A DNA stretch of 34,226 nucleotides, from positions 1-34,226 of the forward strand of contig CAZBXE010000016.1 in assembly GCA_964496125.1 (NCBI GenBank), in the 5' to 3' direction. Below are positions 16,059-22,566 of this stretch, piece by piece. Made by a program: the position numbers and the translations under genes. This stretch comes from CAZBXE01 sp964496125 (GTDB taxonomy: Bacteria; Chlamydiota; Chlamydiia; Chlamydiales; CAZBXE01). Within the stretch, counting starts at the first letter, position 1; each line of letters opens with the position of its first letter. Under the pieces are notes generated by a model. It was not told the DNA's origin. It ran no database searches and saw only the letters and a program-made list of their open reading frames with translations.

Positions 16059-16388
16059 TTACTGCGGATTAATCGGCGTCACACCAGCTTCCGCCTGCAC
16101 TCTCGCAGCGCTTTGCTCAAACTCTTTCACCTGTGCAACCTGCCCCTTCACAAAATTCGTCATGATGTAATTAAGCACCTGGGAGCGTGTGCAGATGCCA
16201 TTTTTCTGTGCATTGCAGTCGCTTTGATTCGCAGCGATCCACCGCGTCATTTCCGCGTCAGAGAAATTGTTGTAGGTCTTCGTCACAGTTCCGTCCGTCG
16301 CGTTTGTGACTTGGAACGAAAGCGTTCCAGCGTGCGCGACGCTCGCGACGCTCGCCACCAGCACAATTCCCAACACAAACTTCCACAT
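16059..16388 (-). CDS. Small secreted protein with predicted signal peptide
   Basis: The 109-aa product (from the second of two adjacent ATGs) starts with a Sec signal (MWKFVLGIVLVASVASVAHA) and continues GTLSFQVTNATDGTVTKTY. A pair of cysteines (QSDCNAQKNGIC) could form a disulphide after export. The C-terminal half is helical (VKGQVAQVKEFEQSAARVQ). Proteins with the TLSF-TNATDGTVT-TY start are known from other phages but without a function I can name. The ribosome site GGAGGCG overlaps the upstream stop and is identical to that of the gene at 18288-18521. Confidence 0.68.
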   Translation of the reverse strand: MWKFVLGIVLVASVASVAHAGTLSFQVTNATDGTVTKTYNNFSDAEMTRWIAANQSDCNAQKNGICTRSQVLNYIMTNFVKGQVAQVKEFEQSAARVQAEAGVTPINPQ

Positions 16389-16397
16389 CATCGCCTC
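16380..16397. repeat. 18-bp leader repeat, copy 1 (copy 2 at 18513-18530)
   Basis: CTTCCACATCATCGCCTC is identical at 16380-16397 and 18513-18530. On the minus strand each copy carries the ribosome site, the double ATG and the first Trp-Lys codons of a signal-peptide gene. This suggests that a start cassette was duplicated. Confidence 0.8.
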
Positions 16398-16398
16398 C

Positions 16399-18276
16399 TC
16401 AGTCCAAATACCAGTTCGTCCCGTCACAGAACACTTTCATCACGTTCGCGCCACCGCCCGCCGCTGTTGTGTGGAACGTCGTGGCATTCGCATCCGTCAC
16501 AACCGCCATCGAGCCCTGCGCACCCGCGTTGCATGTCGGAAGGTTCGCAACGGTCTGTGCTTTTTTGATCTGGACAATCGTGTCTCCGATCACTCCGATC
16601 GTGAACGCAGATGCGTGTGTGTTCTGAGAAGACCCAGAACTCCCAACGGCCGCCGTGTCAAACTCGAACCCCCCGCTCTTCGCCGTTCCAGTGCTGAGGC
16701 TGTCCTTGAACGTCCATAAGGCTCCAGCCGTATTTGTTGTGCCGACGACAACTGCCTGGGTTTTTAGCGTCTGTGCCACTGGAGAAGCAGCGTCTGCCGC
16801 TCCAAACGCAATTGTCGCAGCCGCTCCCCCACGTTTGATGATCGTGTCAGGGGCATTAGTATCAAACGTATTCGACGACCATTGAAGCATTTGATCTGCG
16901 GCTAGTTTGACACCATGCGCCCATCCAAAACTGACCGGGTTGGCCCCGGACGAGATGAGCCTGATCAGTTCACCATCCCTGTTGAACCCCTCGTTTTGAT
17001 CCGACCCAAATGCTAACGTCGTCGCAACTCCCGATGATGTACTGTCGTTCGTTGCGAACGTCGTTCCTCCAACGCCTACGCTGAACTTGCTCGCGGCCCC
17101 AACCTGGACGTCGAACAGTTTCGACGCCGCAGCACTCGCCGTATTCGTGATGTTCAGCTTGACGCCGGAAAACGTCACACCGCCAGCATTCCATGTCTGC
17201 GACATATCAAGAACGGGGATATTCGTCGTTACCGTCGCCCCACCGAGCGTGAGCGCGTTCGCCGTCTTGTTGAACACAAGGCCGCTGTCGCCTCCAAACG
17301 CCCCGCCATCATTGAACTGGACCTGTGTATCGGAACCCCCTGGAGTTCCGCCGCCGCCGCAGGTCGCGCCGTTGTCGACAATGTTCCCACTCGCGTCAAA
17401 CTTCGCGCAGTTCCCGCTCGTCAGCGTTCCACTCGTATACGCGACAGTTCCGCTTCGTCCTGGGAGCGTCACAACGCTCGCCGTGCCAGCAGCGGCCGCA
17501 GGGCTCAACGTAAGATCGCCCGAGGTGTTTCCGAAGAACTTGATGCTGCCCAGCGTCGTCGCGTTCACTCCGAGCGTCAGTTGCGGCGCAGCACTCGTGA
17601 ACGTCTGCGCCGCGCTGAACGTGTTCGCCACTCCCACGCCTGGAATTGTCGCACTCACCCCAGGGAACGTCATGACCGTCGCGTCCGTCCCCGCCAACGT
17701 TAACGAGTTGTTCGCCGTGAGCGTCTTGCCATCCGCGATTGTCAATGTGGCGCTTGTCGTCGGGGCCGTGAGCGCGACTTTGTTCACACTCGTCGCGCTC
17801 GCGACGCCCAGTGTCGGCGTTACAAGCGTCGGACTCGTCGCGAACACCGCCGCACCACTACCCGTTTCGTCCGTCAACGCGCCTGCGAGATTGGCGCTGC
17901 TGGGCGTTGCCAAGAACGTCAGCACACCTGCCCCCGTCCCCGTCGTGCTCGGCGCAACACCAGCACCCCCGCCGATCACGAGCGCATTCGCGGCAAGCAC
18001 CGCACTCGACGCCATCCCAGTCGCCGACGAGAAATACGGAATCCCGCCGGAGTTAACCGTTCCGTTCACAGTCATCGGAAACGCATTGTTGAACGTCTGA
18101 AGTTGCGTCGCCGTGCATTTCCGATTCAGTGTGCCGCCGCTTTGTATGCAATAAAACAAGTCTGTCCCAGTGATAGCGCCTGCTGCCGTCATTGCCGGGA
18201 CTGTGCTATCCGCAGCGAGCGCTGGGGGAGCAAGCATCGTCACCAGCAGCGCAGTGATCTTCCACAAATTCCTCAT
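16399..18276 (-). CDS. Secreted repetitive tail-fibre-like protein 2
   Basis: The 625-aa product begins with a signal peptide (MRNLWKITALLVTMLAPPAL, cut near ALA-AD). I chose the ATG at 18276 because GGGGGA precedes it; ATG 18288 and GTG 18291 overlap the previous stop and would add 4-5 residues. The body contains fibre motifs: DLFYCIQSGGTLNRKCTATQ, then FATSPTLVTPTLGVASATSV, GKTLTANNSLTLAGTD, GGSDTQVQFNDGGAFGGDSG, and the C-terminal segment GSMAVVTDANATTFHTTAAG ending KVFCDGTNWYLD. The last two are common in phage tail fibres. It shares a DNA-level repeat with the gene at 13663-15414. Confidence 0.78.
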   Translation of the reverse strand: MRNLWKITALLVTMLAPPALAADSTVPAMTAAGAITGTDLFYCIQSGGTLNRKCTATQLQTFNNAFPMTVNGTVNSGGIPYFSSATGMASSAVLAANALVIGGGAGVAPSTTGTGAGVLTFLATPSSANLAGALTDETGSGAAVFATSPTLVTPTLGVASATSVNKVALTAPTTSATLTIADGKTLTANNSLTLAGTDATVMTFPGVSATIPGVGVANTFSAAQTFTSAAPQLTLGVNATTLGSIKFFGNTSGDLTLSPAAAAGTASVVTLPGRSGTVAYTSGTLTSGNCAKFDASGNIVDNGATCGGGGTPGGSDTQVQFNDGGAFGGDSGLVFNKTANALTLGGATVTTNIPVLDMSQTWNAGGVTFSGVKLNITNTASAAASKLFDVQVGAASKFSVGVGGTTFATNDSTSSGVATTLAFGSDQNEGFNRDGELIRLISSGANPVSFGWAHGVKLAADQMLQWSSNTFDTNAPDTIIKRGGAAATIAFGAADAASPVAQTLKTQAVVVGTTNTAGALWTFKDSLSTGTAKSGGFEFDTAAVGSSGSSQNTHASAFTIGVIGDTIVQIKKAQTVANLPTCNAGAQGSMAVVTDANATTFHTTAAGGGANVMKVFCDGTNWYLD

Positions 18277-18287
18277 GCCATCCCCCA

Positions 18288-18521
18288 TCACTGCACCAGC
18301 TTGAGCTTGCTAACCGCGTCCACCAGCAGAATGAAGCTCACCCCGTCCACTTGCAGCACAAAGCCACTCGACGCCGGGGCGGCCGCACCCTTGCACCCGA
18401 TTGCCCCCCAGGGACGCCCGAAGGGGCTTGAGATCGATCCGCAAGTGCCGATCACGGTCTGCGCAAACGCCGCGCCCCCGAGCAGCGCGGCAACTCCAAT
18501 CCCCAGTGCCAGCTTCCACAT
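18288..18521 (-). CDS. Very small secreted protein
   Basis: The 77-aa product has a signal peptide (MWKLALGIGVAALLGGAAFA) and a short mature part with two Cys (GTCGSISSPFGRPWGAIGCK) and a hydrophobic end (FVLQVDGVSFILLVDAVSKL). The second ATG at 18521 fits the GAGG ribosome site best. The start region is an exact copy of that of the 16059-16388 gene. Function is unknown. Confidence 0.6.
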   Translation of the reverse strand: MWKLALGIGVAALLGGAAFAQTVIGTCGSISSPFGRPWGAIGCKGAAAPASSGFVLQVDGVSFILLVDAVSKLKLVQ

Positions 18522-18528
18522 CATCGCC

Positions 18529-18921
18529 TCACTGATACGCCGCAAAAAACGTCTCCGTCGCCGTCCCGGTGATACTCACCTGATCCTGCAGCGACACGAG
18601 ATCGTTGTTACACGTCACCGCCTGCCCCGTCGTCAGCACAACACTCTTCGCAATCGTCGCACTCGCGATCGGCCCGAAGAAAACATACATCGGGTTCGTG
18701 CCAGTGTTTTGCACTGTGCAGGCGACGCGGCTATTCGTCGGTGGAAACGCCGCACTCGGCGCAGGGATTACAGATTGGAACGTATTCGTCACCGCAATCG
18801 TACTGGAGACGTTCGTGGACGTGCGATAAATCTGCACGTTCGACATATTCTGTGCCGTAGCGAAGCCGTGCAACGCAACGAGCGCCAGCGCCATGAGCAG
18901 AACAGAGAGCAATCGTTGCAT
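18529..18921 (-). CDS. Secreted small beta protein
   Basis: The 130-aa product starts at the ATG at 18921 (site TTGGAG), giving a Sec signal (MQRLLSVLLMALALVALHGF, cut after ATA). The mature part has VACTVQNTGTNPMYVFFG and DQVSITGTATETFFAAYQ, a pattern found in small phage head or tail surface proteins. Two Cys residues are present. The C-VQN-GTN-M-VFFG pattern is reminiscent of IVQNIGANAMQIFA in the 2861-3256 product. Confidence 0.65.
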   Translation of the reverse strand: MQRLLSVLLMALALVALHGFATAQNMSNVQIYRTSTNVSSTIAVTNTFQSVIPAPSAAFPPTNSRVACTVQNTGTNPMYVFFGPIASATIAKSVVLTTGQAVTCNNDLVSLQDQVSITGTATETFFAAYQ

Positions 18922-18930
18922 GTCAGTCTC

Positions 18931-18957
18931 CAATTGAAAGAGGGGGCTCGCCCCCTC
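18931..18957 (-). terminator. Intercistronic terminator-like hairpin
   Basis: Arms GAGGGGGC and GCCCCCTC (18940-18957) lie between two signal-peptide genes. On the minus strand they are followed by TTTCAATT. It sits immediately after the stop of the first gene, so it may act as an attenuator or 3' end stabiliser. Confidence 0.5.
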
Positions 18958-18960
18958 CAC

Positions 18961-19482
18961 TTAGTTCACGACGCTCACGTAAATCTTGATCGTGCCGTTG
19001 AAAGCGTTCGCCGCATGGATGTTCTGCACGACAATCGTCGCGCTTCCAGCCGCTGGGACGACGTTCGCGACAACCGGCATCCCCGCGCTCGACGTGCCAT
19101 ACCCCACGTTTGCGTGGATCACGCTCGTCGCGGCAATCGCGCTGTCCGTCAGTGTCAACGTGTAAGTCGCGCCCGCCGCCGTCGTCAGCGCCTCCGACGT
19201 GACAATCCCGCGCCCCGCGTTCATCGTCGCCGCGCCAGCACTCGCCGTCGCCGTGCCCGCCGCCGTGTTGCCGAAGACGTAGTTTTTCATGATGACAGGC
19301 GTGACGCTGTAGGTCTGCGGGCTTCGTCCGCTCGCCAAATGCGTGTCCATCGGCCACGTTTCAACGCCCGTGAGGCTCGTCGCGGAGTCGAATCCGGGAA
19401 AAAGCCCGTCCGCCCAGGCAACGCCCGCAAGCCCCAGCAGCGCCAGCGCCGCAAAGGCAATCTTTTTCACATTCCAGTTCAT
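18961..19482 (-). CDS. Secreted beta-rich structural-like protein
   Basis: The 173-aa product has a signal peptide (MNWNVKKIAFAALALLGLAG, cut after AWA). The mature part begins DGLFPGFDSATSLTGVETWP and contains HLASGRSPQTYSV, resembling the N-terminal motif of phage fibre or decoration proteins (nE-P-Dt-l-nG-sPQ). It is followed by GRGIVTSEALTTAAGATYTL and a beta-sandwich-like C-terminus (SATIVVQNIHAANAFNGTIK). The start overlaps the previous stop as ATGA. Confidence 0.68.
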   Translation of the reverse strand: MNWNVKKIAFAALALLGLAGVAWADGLFPGFDSATSLTGVETWPMDTHLASGRSPQTYSVTPVIMKNYVFGNTAAGTATASAGAATMNAGRGIVTSEALTTAAGATYTLTLTDSAIAATSVIHANVGYGTSSAGMPVVANVVPAAGSATIVVQNIHAANAFNGTIKIYVSVVN

Positions 19483-19751
19483 TTCTTTCCCCTTATCGAC
19501 TCAATCGCCCCACGCAGCGCCTTACCGCCGCCAGGGCCAGAGTCTTTCCGGGTAAGGCCGGGATCAAGCGTAGGCTTTTTCTGCGAGAAAATCTCTTTTC
19601 GGGAGTATTCGCCGCCCTCGGAGTGGCAAATTTCCGTCAGATACCCATTTGCGATCGGGCGGATTTGCACGCTGCGGCTTTCCGGAGTCTGCGAGGCCCC
19701 AGCGGGGTATTGCTTCGCAAGGACCGACGTGCTTGGGGGCTTTTTTGCCAT
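19479..19751 (-). CDS. Hypothetical polar protein heading the secretome operon
   Basis: The 90-aa product begins MAKKPPSTSVLAKQYPAGAS, preceded by AAAGGAG, and ends with a basic glycine-rich tail (GGGKALRGAIESIRGKK). It contains RPIANGYLTEICHSEGGEYS. No hydrophobic segment is present, so it is cytoplasmic or virion-bound. I do not recognise the family. It is the first gene after the terminator at 19834-19854. Confidence 0.6.
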   Translation of the reverse strand: MAKKPPSTSVLAKQYPAGASQTPESRSVQIRPIANGYLTEICHSEGGEYSRKEIFSQKKPTLDPGLTRKDSGPGGGKALRGAIESIRGKK

Positions 19752-19771
19752 GACGGGCTCCTTTGGGGCCG

Positions 19772-19800
19772 ATCATGCGCACGCGTGCGCCGCTGCGCAA
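19772..19800 (-). promoter_or_regulatory. Candidate promoter with palindrome in its spacer
   Basis: On the minus strand TTGCGC (19795-19800) and CATGAT (19772-19777) are separated by 17 bases. The palindrome GCGCACGCGTGCGC (19777-19790) occupies the spacer. The -35 is weak, but the -10 fits the CATNAT form of the other promoters in this window. It would start the 19751-12068 transcript. Confidence 0.35.
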
Positions 19801-19833
19801 GTGTGAAGGGGGCTTTGCCTGCCATTTGGCAAC

Positions 19834-19854
19834 AAAAAAGCCCCCAATGGGGGC
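19834..19854 (-). terminator. Intrinsic terminator
   Basis: The hairpin GCCCCCATTGGGGGC (19840-19854) is followed on the minus strand by TTTTTTG. This is a textbook rho-independent terminator, and it separates the packaging-side genes from the signal-peptide operon. Confidence 0.85.
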
Positions 19855-19883
19855 CTCGCCGAGCGGATGCTTCGCATCCGCTC

Positions 19884-19994
19884 TCACCCAAACTCCCACA
19901 GCCCCCACGCAATTCCAATACGCAGCAATTTTATGACGTAAAATGCCACAAACAGCCAAGCTATAAGGCGCAGAAATCCCCAGTCATGGCCCAT
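19884..19994 (-). CDS. 36-aa single-span membrane peptide
   Basis: This short frame (MGHDWGFLRLIAWLFVAFYV, then IKLLRIGIAWGLWEFG) is almost wholly a transmembrane helix. TTGGAG lies 8 bases before the ATG, and the start overlaps the stop of the preceding gene by 11 bases. It ends about 30 bases before the terminator. It could be a small envelope or lysis-accessory peptide. The family is not recognised. Confidence 0.5.
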   Translation of the reverse strand: MGHDWGFLRLIAWLFVAFYVIKLLRIGIAWGLWEFG

Positions 19995-20328
19995 TTTTCG
20001 GCTCCAACTTGACGTTCCCGGCCAGAACATTGCCGAATTGCAGCGTTCCCATGTGCGCGGCGGAATACACGTTGAACGGGCTGTCGCCGCGATACGCCCA
20101 GCCGAAGTCGGCCTTTCCGACTCCCCCTTGCATCCGATACGCCCCGAAGAAAATCCCCACGATTTCCCCGCTTCGCGCTTTCGCCAGTAGCATTTCAAGC
20201 AGCTCCACCACTTCCTTCACAGGCTCGCCCTGCGGTGTAATGTGCCCGACCTTCCCGCCAGCAATCGACACGATTTTGTTGCTTTGTGCGTCGCCCTGCG
20301 CGTCGCCCTGCGTCTTGCCCTGCTCCAC
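19984..20328 (-). CDS. Hypothetical protein
   Basis: The 114-aa product starts with GTG at 20328 behind AGGGG. The N-terminus has a small repeat (QGDAQGDAQ). The body has a helix VVELLEMLLAKARSGEIVGI and a beta part with FFGAYRMQGGVGKADFGWAY. I do not recognise it. It lies directly after the nuclease gene, with start and stop nearly touching, so the two are probably co-translated. Confidence 0.58.
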   Translation of the reverse strand: MEQGKTQGDAQGDAQSNKIVSIAGGKVGHITPQGEPVKEVVELLEMLLAKARSGEIVGIFFGAYRMQGGVGKADFGWAYRGDSPFNVYSAAHMGTLQFGNVLAGNVKLEPKNGP

Positions 20329-20329
20329 A

Positions 20330-20800
20330 TCACACCCCTATGTTAGTTCGCTCAAGCCAATGCAGCGTCGGGAGTTCCCCCTGCCGAGCCAGTTCCACTG
20401 CATCCCGCAGGCTCGTCCGGACGTTCCCCAATGCGCTTTCCCGTGACAAATGCCTTGCCACGACAATGCCCAGCACGTCCTTCTCTGGCCAGACCATTTG
20501 TGCCACCGGCAGATACAGCCCCCGCAACTGCGCCCGGCCCTCGTCTACGTTCGAGAGCTTGCACTCCATCACCAGCACGGTCTTCGCGCCAACGATAAGC
20601 AAATCCGTCTGGCACATGCCAGGGCCGTTCACGTCCCAGTATTCGAACCACTGGCCATGCTGCGCGCGCGGGAGTGCGCTTGCAACAGCGCGCTCGTAAC
20701 GCAGACCGGCGGCTTTCGCACCGGAGGACCTGGCAGCCCTAGCCGCGGGCCGAACCGTCAGGGCCGCATACGTGAGCCCGCAGACTTCACGAAACGCCAT
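20330..20800 (-). CDS. PD-(D/E)XK-type nuclease
   Basis: The 156-aa product (start at 20800, AGGAG upstream) shows the nuclease core: a helix with Glu36 (GLRYERAVASAL), WFEYWDVNGPGMCQTDLLIV with Asp66, and VLVMECKLS giving Glu79-x-Lys81. The helix after it contains AQLRGLYLPVAQMVWPEKD. The D...ExK order is that of restriction-endonuclease-like folds found in phage nucleases and some resolvases. DNA cleavage is inferred, and the target is unknown. Its start overlaps the previous gene by 14 bases. Confidence 0.7.
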   Translation of the reverse strand: MAFREVCGLTYAALTVRPAARAARSSGAKAAGLRYERAVASALPRAQHGQWFEYWDVNGPGMCQTDLLIVGAKTVLVMECKLSNVDEGRAQLRGLYLPVAQMVWPEKDVLGIVVARHLSRESALGNVRTSLRDAVELARQGELPTLHWLERTNIGV

Positions 20801-21008
20801 GCTTTCGAAGCTCCTCAATCGCGTCGAGTTCCGCACGCAAGCGCGTCAACTCCGCGAAGATGATCCCGAAGGCCCTGCGATCCCAGTCGAACTCCACCGC
20901 AAGGCGCAAGCGCGCCCGCCACTCCGCGAGTTCCCGTGCCTTGCGGCCCATTTCGAGCGGGACGACGGAGGCGCTCAGGGGCACGGCACCGCCGTCCGCC
21001 GCGCTCAC
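20787..21008 (-). CDS. Small helical hypothetical protein
   Basis: This 73-aa protein starts with GTG at 21008, overlapping the preceding stop as GTGA, with GGGTGGGAA upstream. Its C-terminal half is an amphipathic helix (FAELTRLRAELDAIEELRKH). Function is unknown. Confidence 0.5.
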   Translation of the reverse strand: MSAADGGAVPLSASVVPLEMGRKARELAEWRARLRLAVEFDWDRRAFGIIFAELTRLRAELDAIEELRKHGVS

Positions 21009-21214
21009 TTCCCACCCCCAAGCATTTTGTTCGCCTTGGCGCGGATTTTCGCGGCGCTCCCAGGCGAAAGTTTTCCACGCTTCACCATCTGCGACGCCCT
21101 GGCCTTCGCGTTCACAGCGTGCGCTTTGTCAGGCATGGGGTATTTGCGTTCCCCTGGAAGGCCGAATTGCGACTCGCTCAGCCCCTTGCGGCCTTTCGTC
21201 GTGAGTTTTGCCAT
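21005..21214 (-). CDS. Small basic conserved phage protein
   Basis: The 69-aa product MAKLTTKGRKGLSESQFGLP continues with YPMPDKAHAVNAKARASQMV and ends with a basic tail. Proteins of the form LTTKGRKxLPxSxFxxPxRxYPxxDxxHAxNAKAR occur in many phages and prophages. They are basic and may bind nucleic acid, but no function is established to my knowledge. Confidence 0.7.
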   Translation of the reverse strand: MAKLTTKGRKGLSESQFGLPGERKYPMPDKAHAVNAKARASQMVKRGKLSPGSAAKIRAKANKMLGGGK

Positions 21215-21326
21215 TTTCGTGCCCTTTCGTGCGCGCAGCGATCCATTTTTGCACAGATTCTTGGTGTTGCTGGAGCAATCCAGCAGCGTGCTCCCGGATT
21301 TGAATCGCAGTCTTTGCCATGCTCAC
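21129..21326 (-). CDS. Small hypothetical protein overlapping its neighbour
   Basis: The frame gives 65 aa (MSMAKTAIQIREHAAGLLQQ). It starts at a GTG overlapping the previous stop (GTGA) behind a perfect AGGAGG, or at an ATG two codons on. The N-terminal 40 residues look like a real helix. The last 28 codons overlap the following gene (21214) in another frame, which is unusual for this compact genome and could mean a shorter original gene. Confidence 0.5.
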   Translation of the reverse strand: MSMAKTAIQIREHAAGLLQQHQESVQKWIAARTKGHENGKTHDERPQGAERVAIRPSRGTQIPHA

Positions 21327-21478
21327 TTCTTTCGCCTCCTGCGTGCGGCCTTGGCCGCGCTGTCTGCTGCGAGAAACTCCTTCGCGACCTTGCGAGGCAC
21401 GCCAAGCCGCTTCGCTGCCCCGGCGTCATGCGCGGTCAAGGCCATCAGATTGTGCGGCGCTTTGCTTTTGCTGGGCAT
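21323..21478 (-). CDS. Small basic protein of the MPSKSK family
   Basis: This 51-aa protein reads MPSKSKAPHNLMALTAHDAG, then a segment VPRKVAKEFLAADS, and a basic tail ending RRRRKK. Proteins beginning MPSKSKxQHNxMAAVAHG with VAxEFxxAD near the end are widespread in phages and proteobacteria (DUF3008-like). Function is unknown. It is the first gene after the omp terminator. Confidence 0.72.
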   Translation of the reverse strand: MPSKSKAPHNLMALTAHDAGAAKRLGVPRKVAKEFLAADSAAKAARRRRKK

Positions 21479-21497
21479 TTCCGCACTCCCTCCCCAC

Positions 21498-21528
21498 AAA
21501 GAAAAGGGCAGGGGCTAAGCCCCTGCCC
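21498..21528 (-). terminator. Intrinsic terminator of the omp unit
   Basis: Perfect 10-base arms GGGCAGGGGC and GCCCCTGCCC (21506-21515, 21519-21528) with a 3-base loop are followed on the minus strand by TTTTCTTT. It lies about 80 bases after the omp stop. Confidence 0.82.
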
Positions 21529-21589
21529 CTCCGCTCCCCACGAGCACCGAGGTCGCCCTCGGAATCGCGTATCGCCCCGTGCGTTGCAT
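21515..21589 (-). CDS. Possible 24-aa peptide ending in the terminator
   Basis: A short frame MQRTGRYAIPRATSVLVGSG follows GGAG at 7 bases from its ATG and stops inside the terminator stem. It fills the space between omp and the terminator. Such a short frame can arise by chance. Confidence 0.2.
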   Translation of the reverse strand: MQRTGRYAIPRATSVLVGSGGAGA

Positions 21590-21605
21590 TAGCAACTCCG
21601 CTCGG

Positions 21606-22490
21606 CTAAAGCCCCAGTCCCGACAAATGCCAGTTCACGCCGACTTTCACGATGTTTTCTTGGGCTTTCGTCTGCACAAGGAACTGCTGCGTCGCCGGGG
21701 CGTTCCCGTAGAGCACTCCGGCGATGCTCGCCGTGCGCGTGCCAAGGTCAACGTAATTATACTCCGCCTTGACGCTCCAGCCTGGGATCGTCGTAAACGC
21801 CCACTCCACGCCGCCGCCGATGTTCCAGCCGGTCAGGATTTTTCCGCCCGTTCCGCTGGATGTCACAGCGGCCCAGGGGGCGCTATACGATACCACGCTG
21901 TCCGTCGTGTGGGCGAACGCAAAGCCGCCCTTTGCATACACGAGTAGCTCCGGCGTCGCCGCGAAGCCGACGCGGGCGTCCGCGAGCCCCGCCCAATCCC
22001 ATGCCCGCCCGATCTGTGCGACTGCCGGGATCGTCCCGAGACCGCTCACCGCGAACGTCGCAGTTTTGTTGCTCCCTGCGAGTCCGCCGAAGTCCAGTTC
22101 CGGGCCGACGACAAGGCGGCCGAATTGCCATGCGTATCCCACCTGCCCGCCGCCGACGAACCCGCTCTGGTTCAACACGGCGCTGCCAGGGGCGGCCCAG
22201 TCAAGCGCGGTCCACTGCGGGGTGAGGGCCAGTGTCTCGACAGGGGCCTCGACAGGCAACTCCGCCCCGCCTTCGGCGGGCAGCGCCATCTGCTCCCGCG
22301 TCACGGCGAGCACCTTCGCGCCTCTCGCGCTCCACGCATATCCGCCATGGAGGCCGACATACGGGCCGGCCCAAGTGAACGCAGGCGGCGGCGCTGGGGG
22401 CGCTTTGTGAGTGGGAAGGTCTGCGGCGAGCGCGGCCCAGGGGGTCACACTCAGCGCCGCAATGGCAAATCCACGTAGCAAGTTTCGCAT
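21606..22490 (-). CDS. Outer-membrane beta-barrel protein, Omp25/31-like
   Basis: The 294-aa product has a Sec signal peptide (MRNLLRGFAIAALSVTPWAA, cut near ALA-AD). A short Pro-rich linker (LPTHKAPPAPPPAFTWAG) precedes PYVGLHGGYAWS, the classical start of alphaproteobacterial Omp25/31-type porin-like barrels. Alternating beta strands follow (VGGGQVGYAWQFGRLVVGPE; GGGVEWAFTTIPGWSVKAEY), ending with VGVNWHL plus five residues (SGLGL) rather than the usual terminal aromatic. The ATG at 22490 follows GAGGAG and gives the signal peptide. It has its own strong promoter and terminator, so it is probably a moron expressed independently. Possible roles are superinfection exclusion or change of the host surface. 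Confidence 0.85.
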   Translation of the reverse strand: MRNLLRGFAIAALSVTPWAALAADLPTHKAPPAPPPAFTWAGPYVGLHGGYAWSARGAKVLAVTREQMALPAEGGAELPVEAPVETLALTPQWTALDWAAPGSAVLNQSGFVGGGQVGYAWQFGRLVVGPELDFGGLAGSNKTATFAVSGLGTIPAVAQIGRAWDWAGLADARVGFAATPELLVYAKGGFAFAHTTDSVVSYSAPWAAVTSSGTGGKILTGWNIGGGVEWAFTTIPGWSVKAEYNYVDLGTRTASIAGVLYGNAPATQQFLVQTKAQENIVKVGVNWHLSGLGL

Positions 22491-22521
22491 CGAATGCTCC
22501 TCGCTGGGAGAGCTTGCTCCC

Positions 22522-22550
22522 ATTATGCCCCGGCCCGTCGCCATTGTCAA
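22522..22550 (-). promoter_or_regulatory. Strong sigma70-like promoter of omp
   Basis: On the minus strand TTGACA (22545-22550) and CATAAT (22522-22527) are 17 bases apart. The expected transcript starts about 25 bases before the omp ATG. It lies after the stop of the preceding gene. Confidence 0.8.
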
Positions 22551-22566
22551 TCCACGCGGGCGCGTG

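Noticed and set aside
18103..19806. Long plus-strand open frame (567 codons) opposite the signal-peptide genes
   Set aside because: Arg/His-rich composition, no ribosome site, and it crosses several minus-strand genes and a terminator. Antisense shadow.
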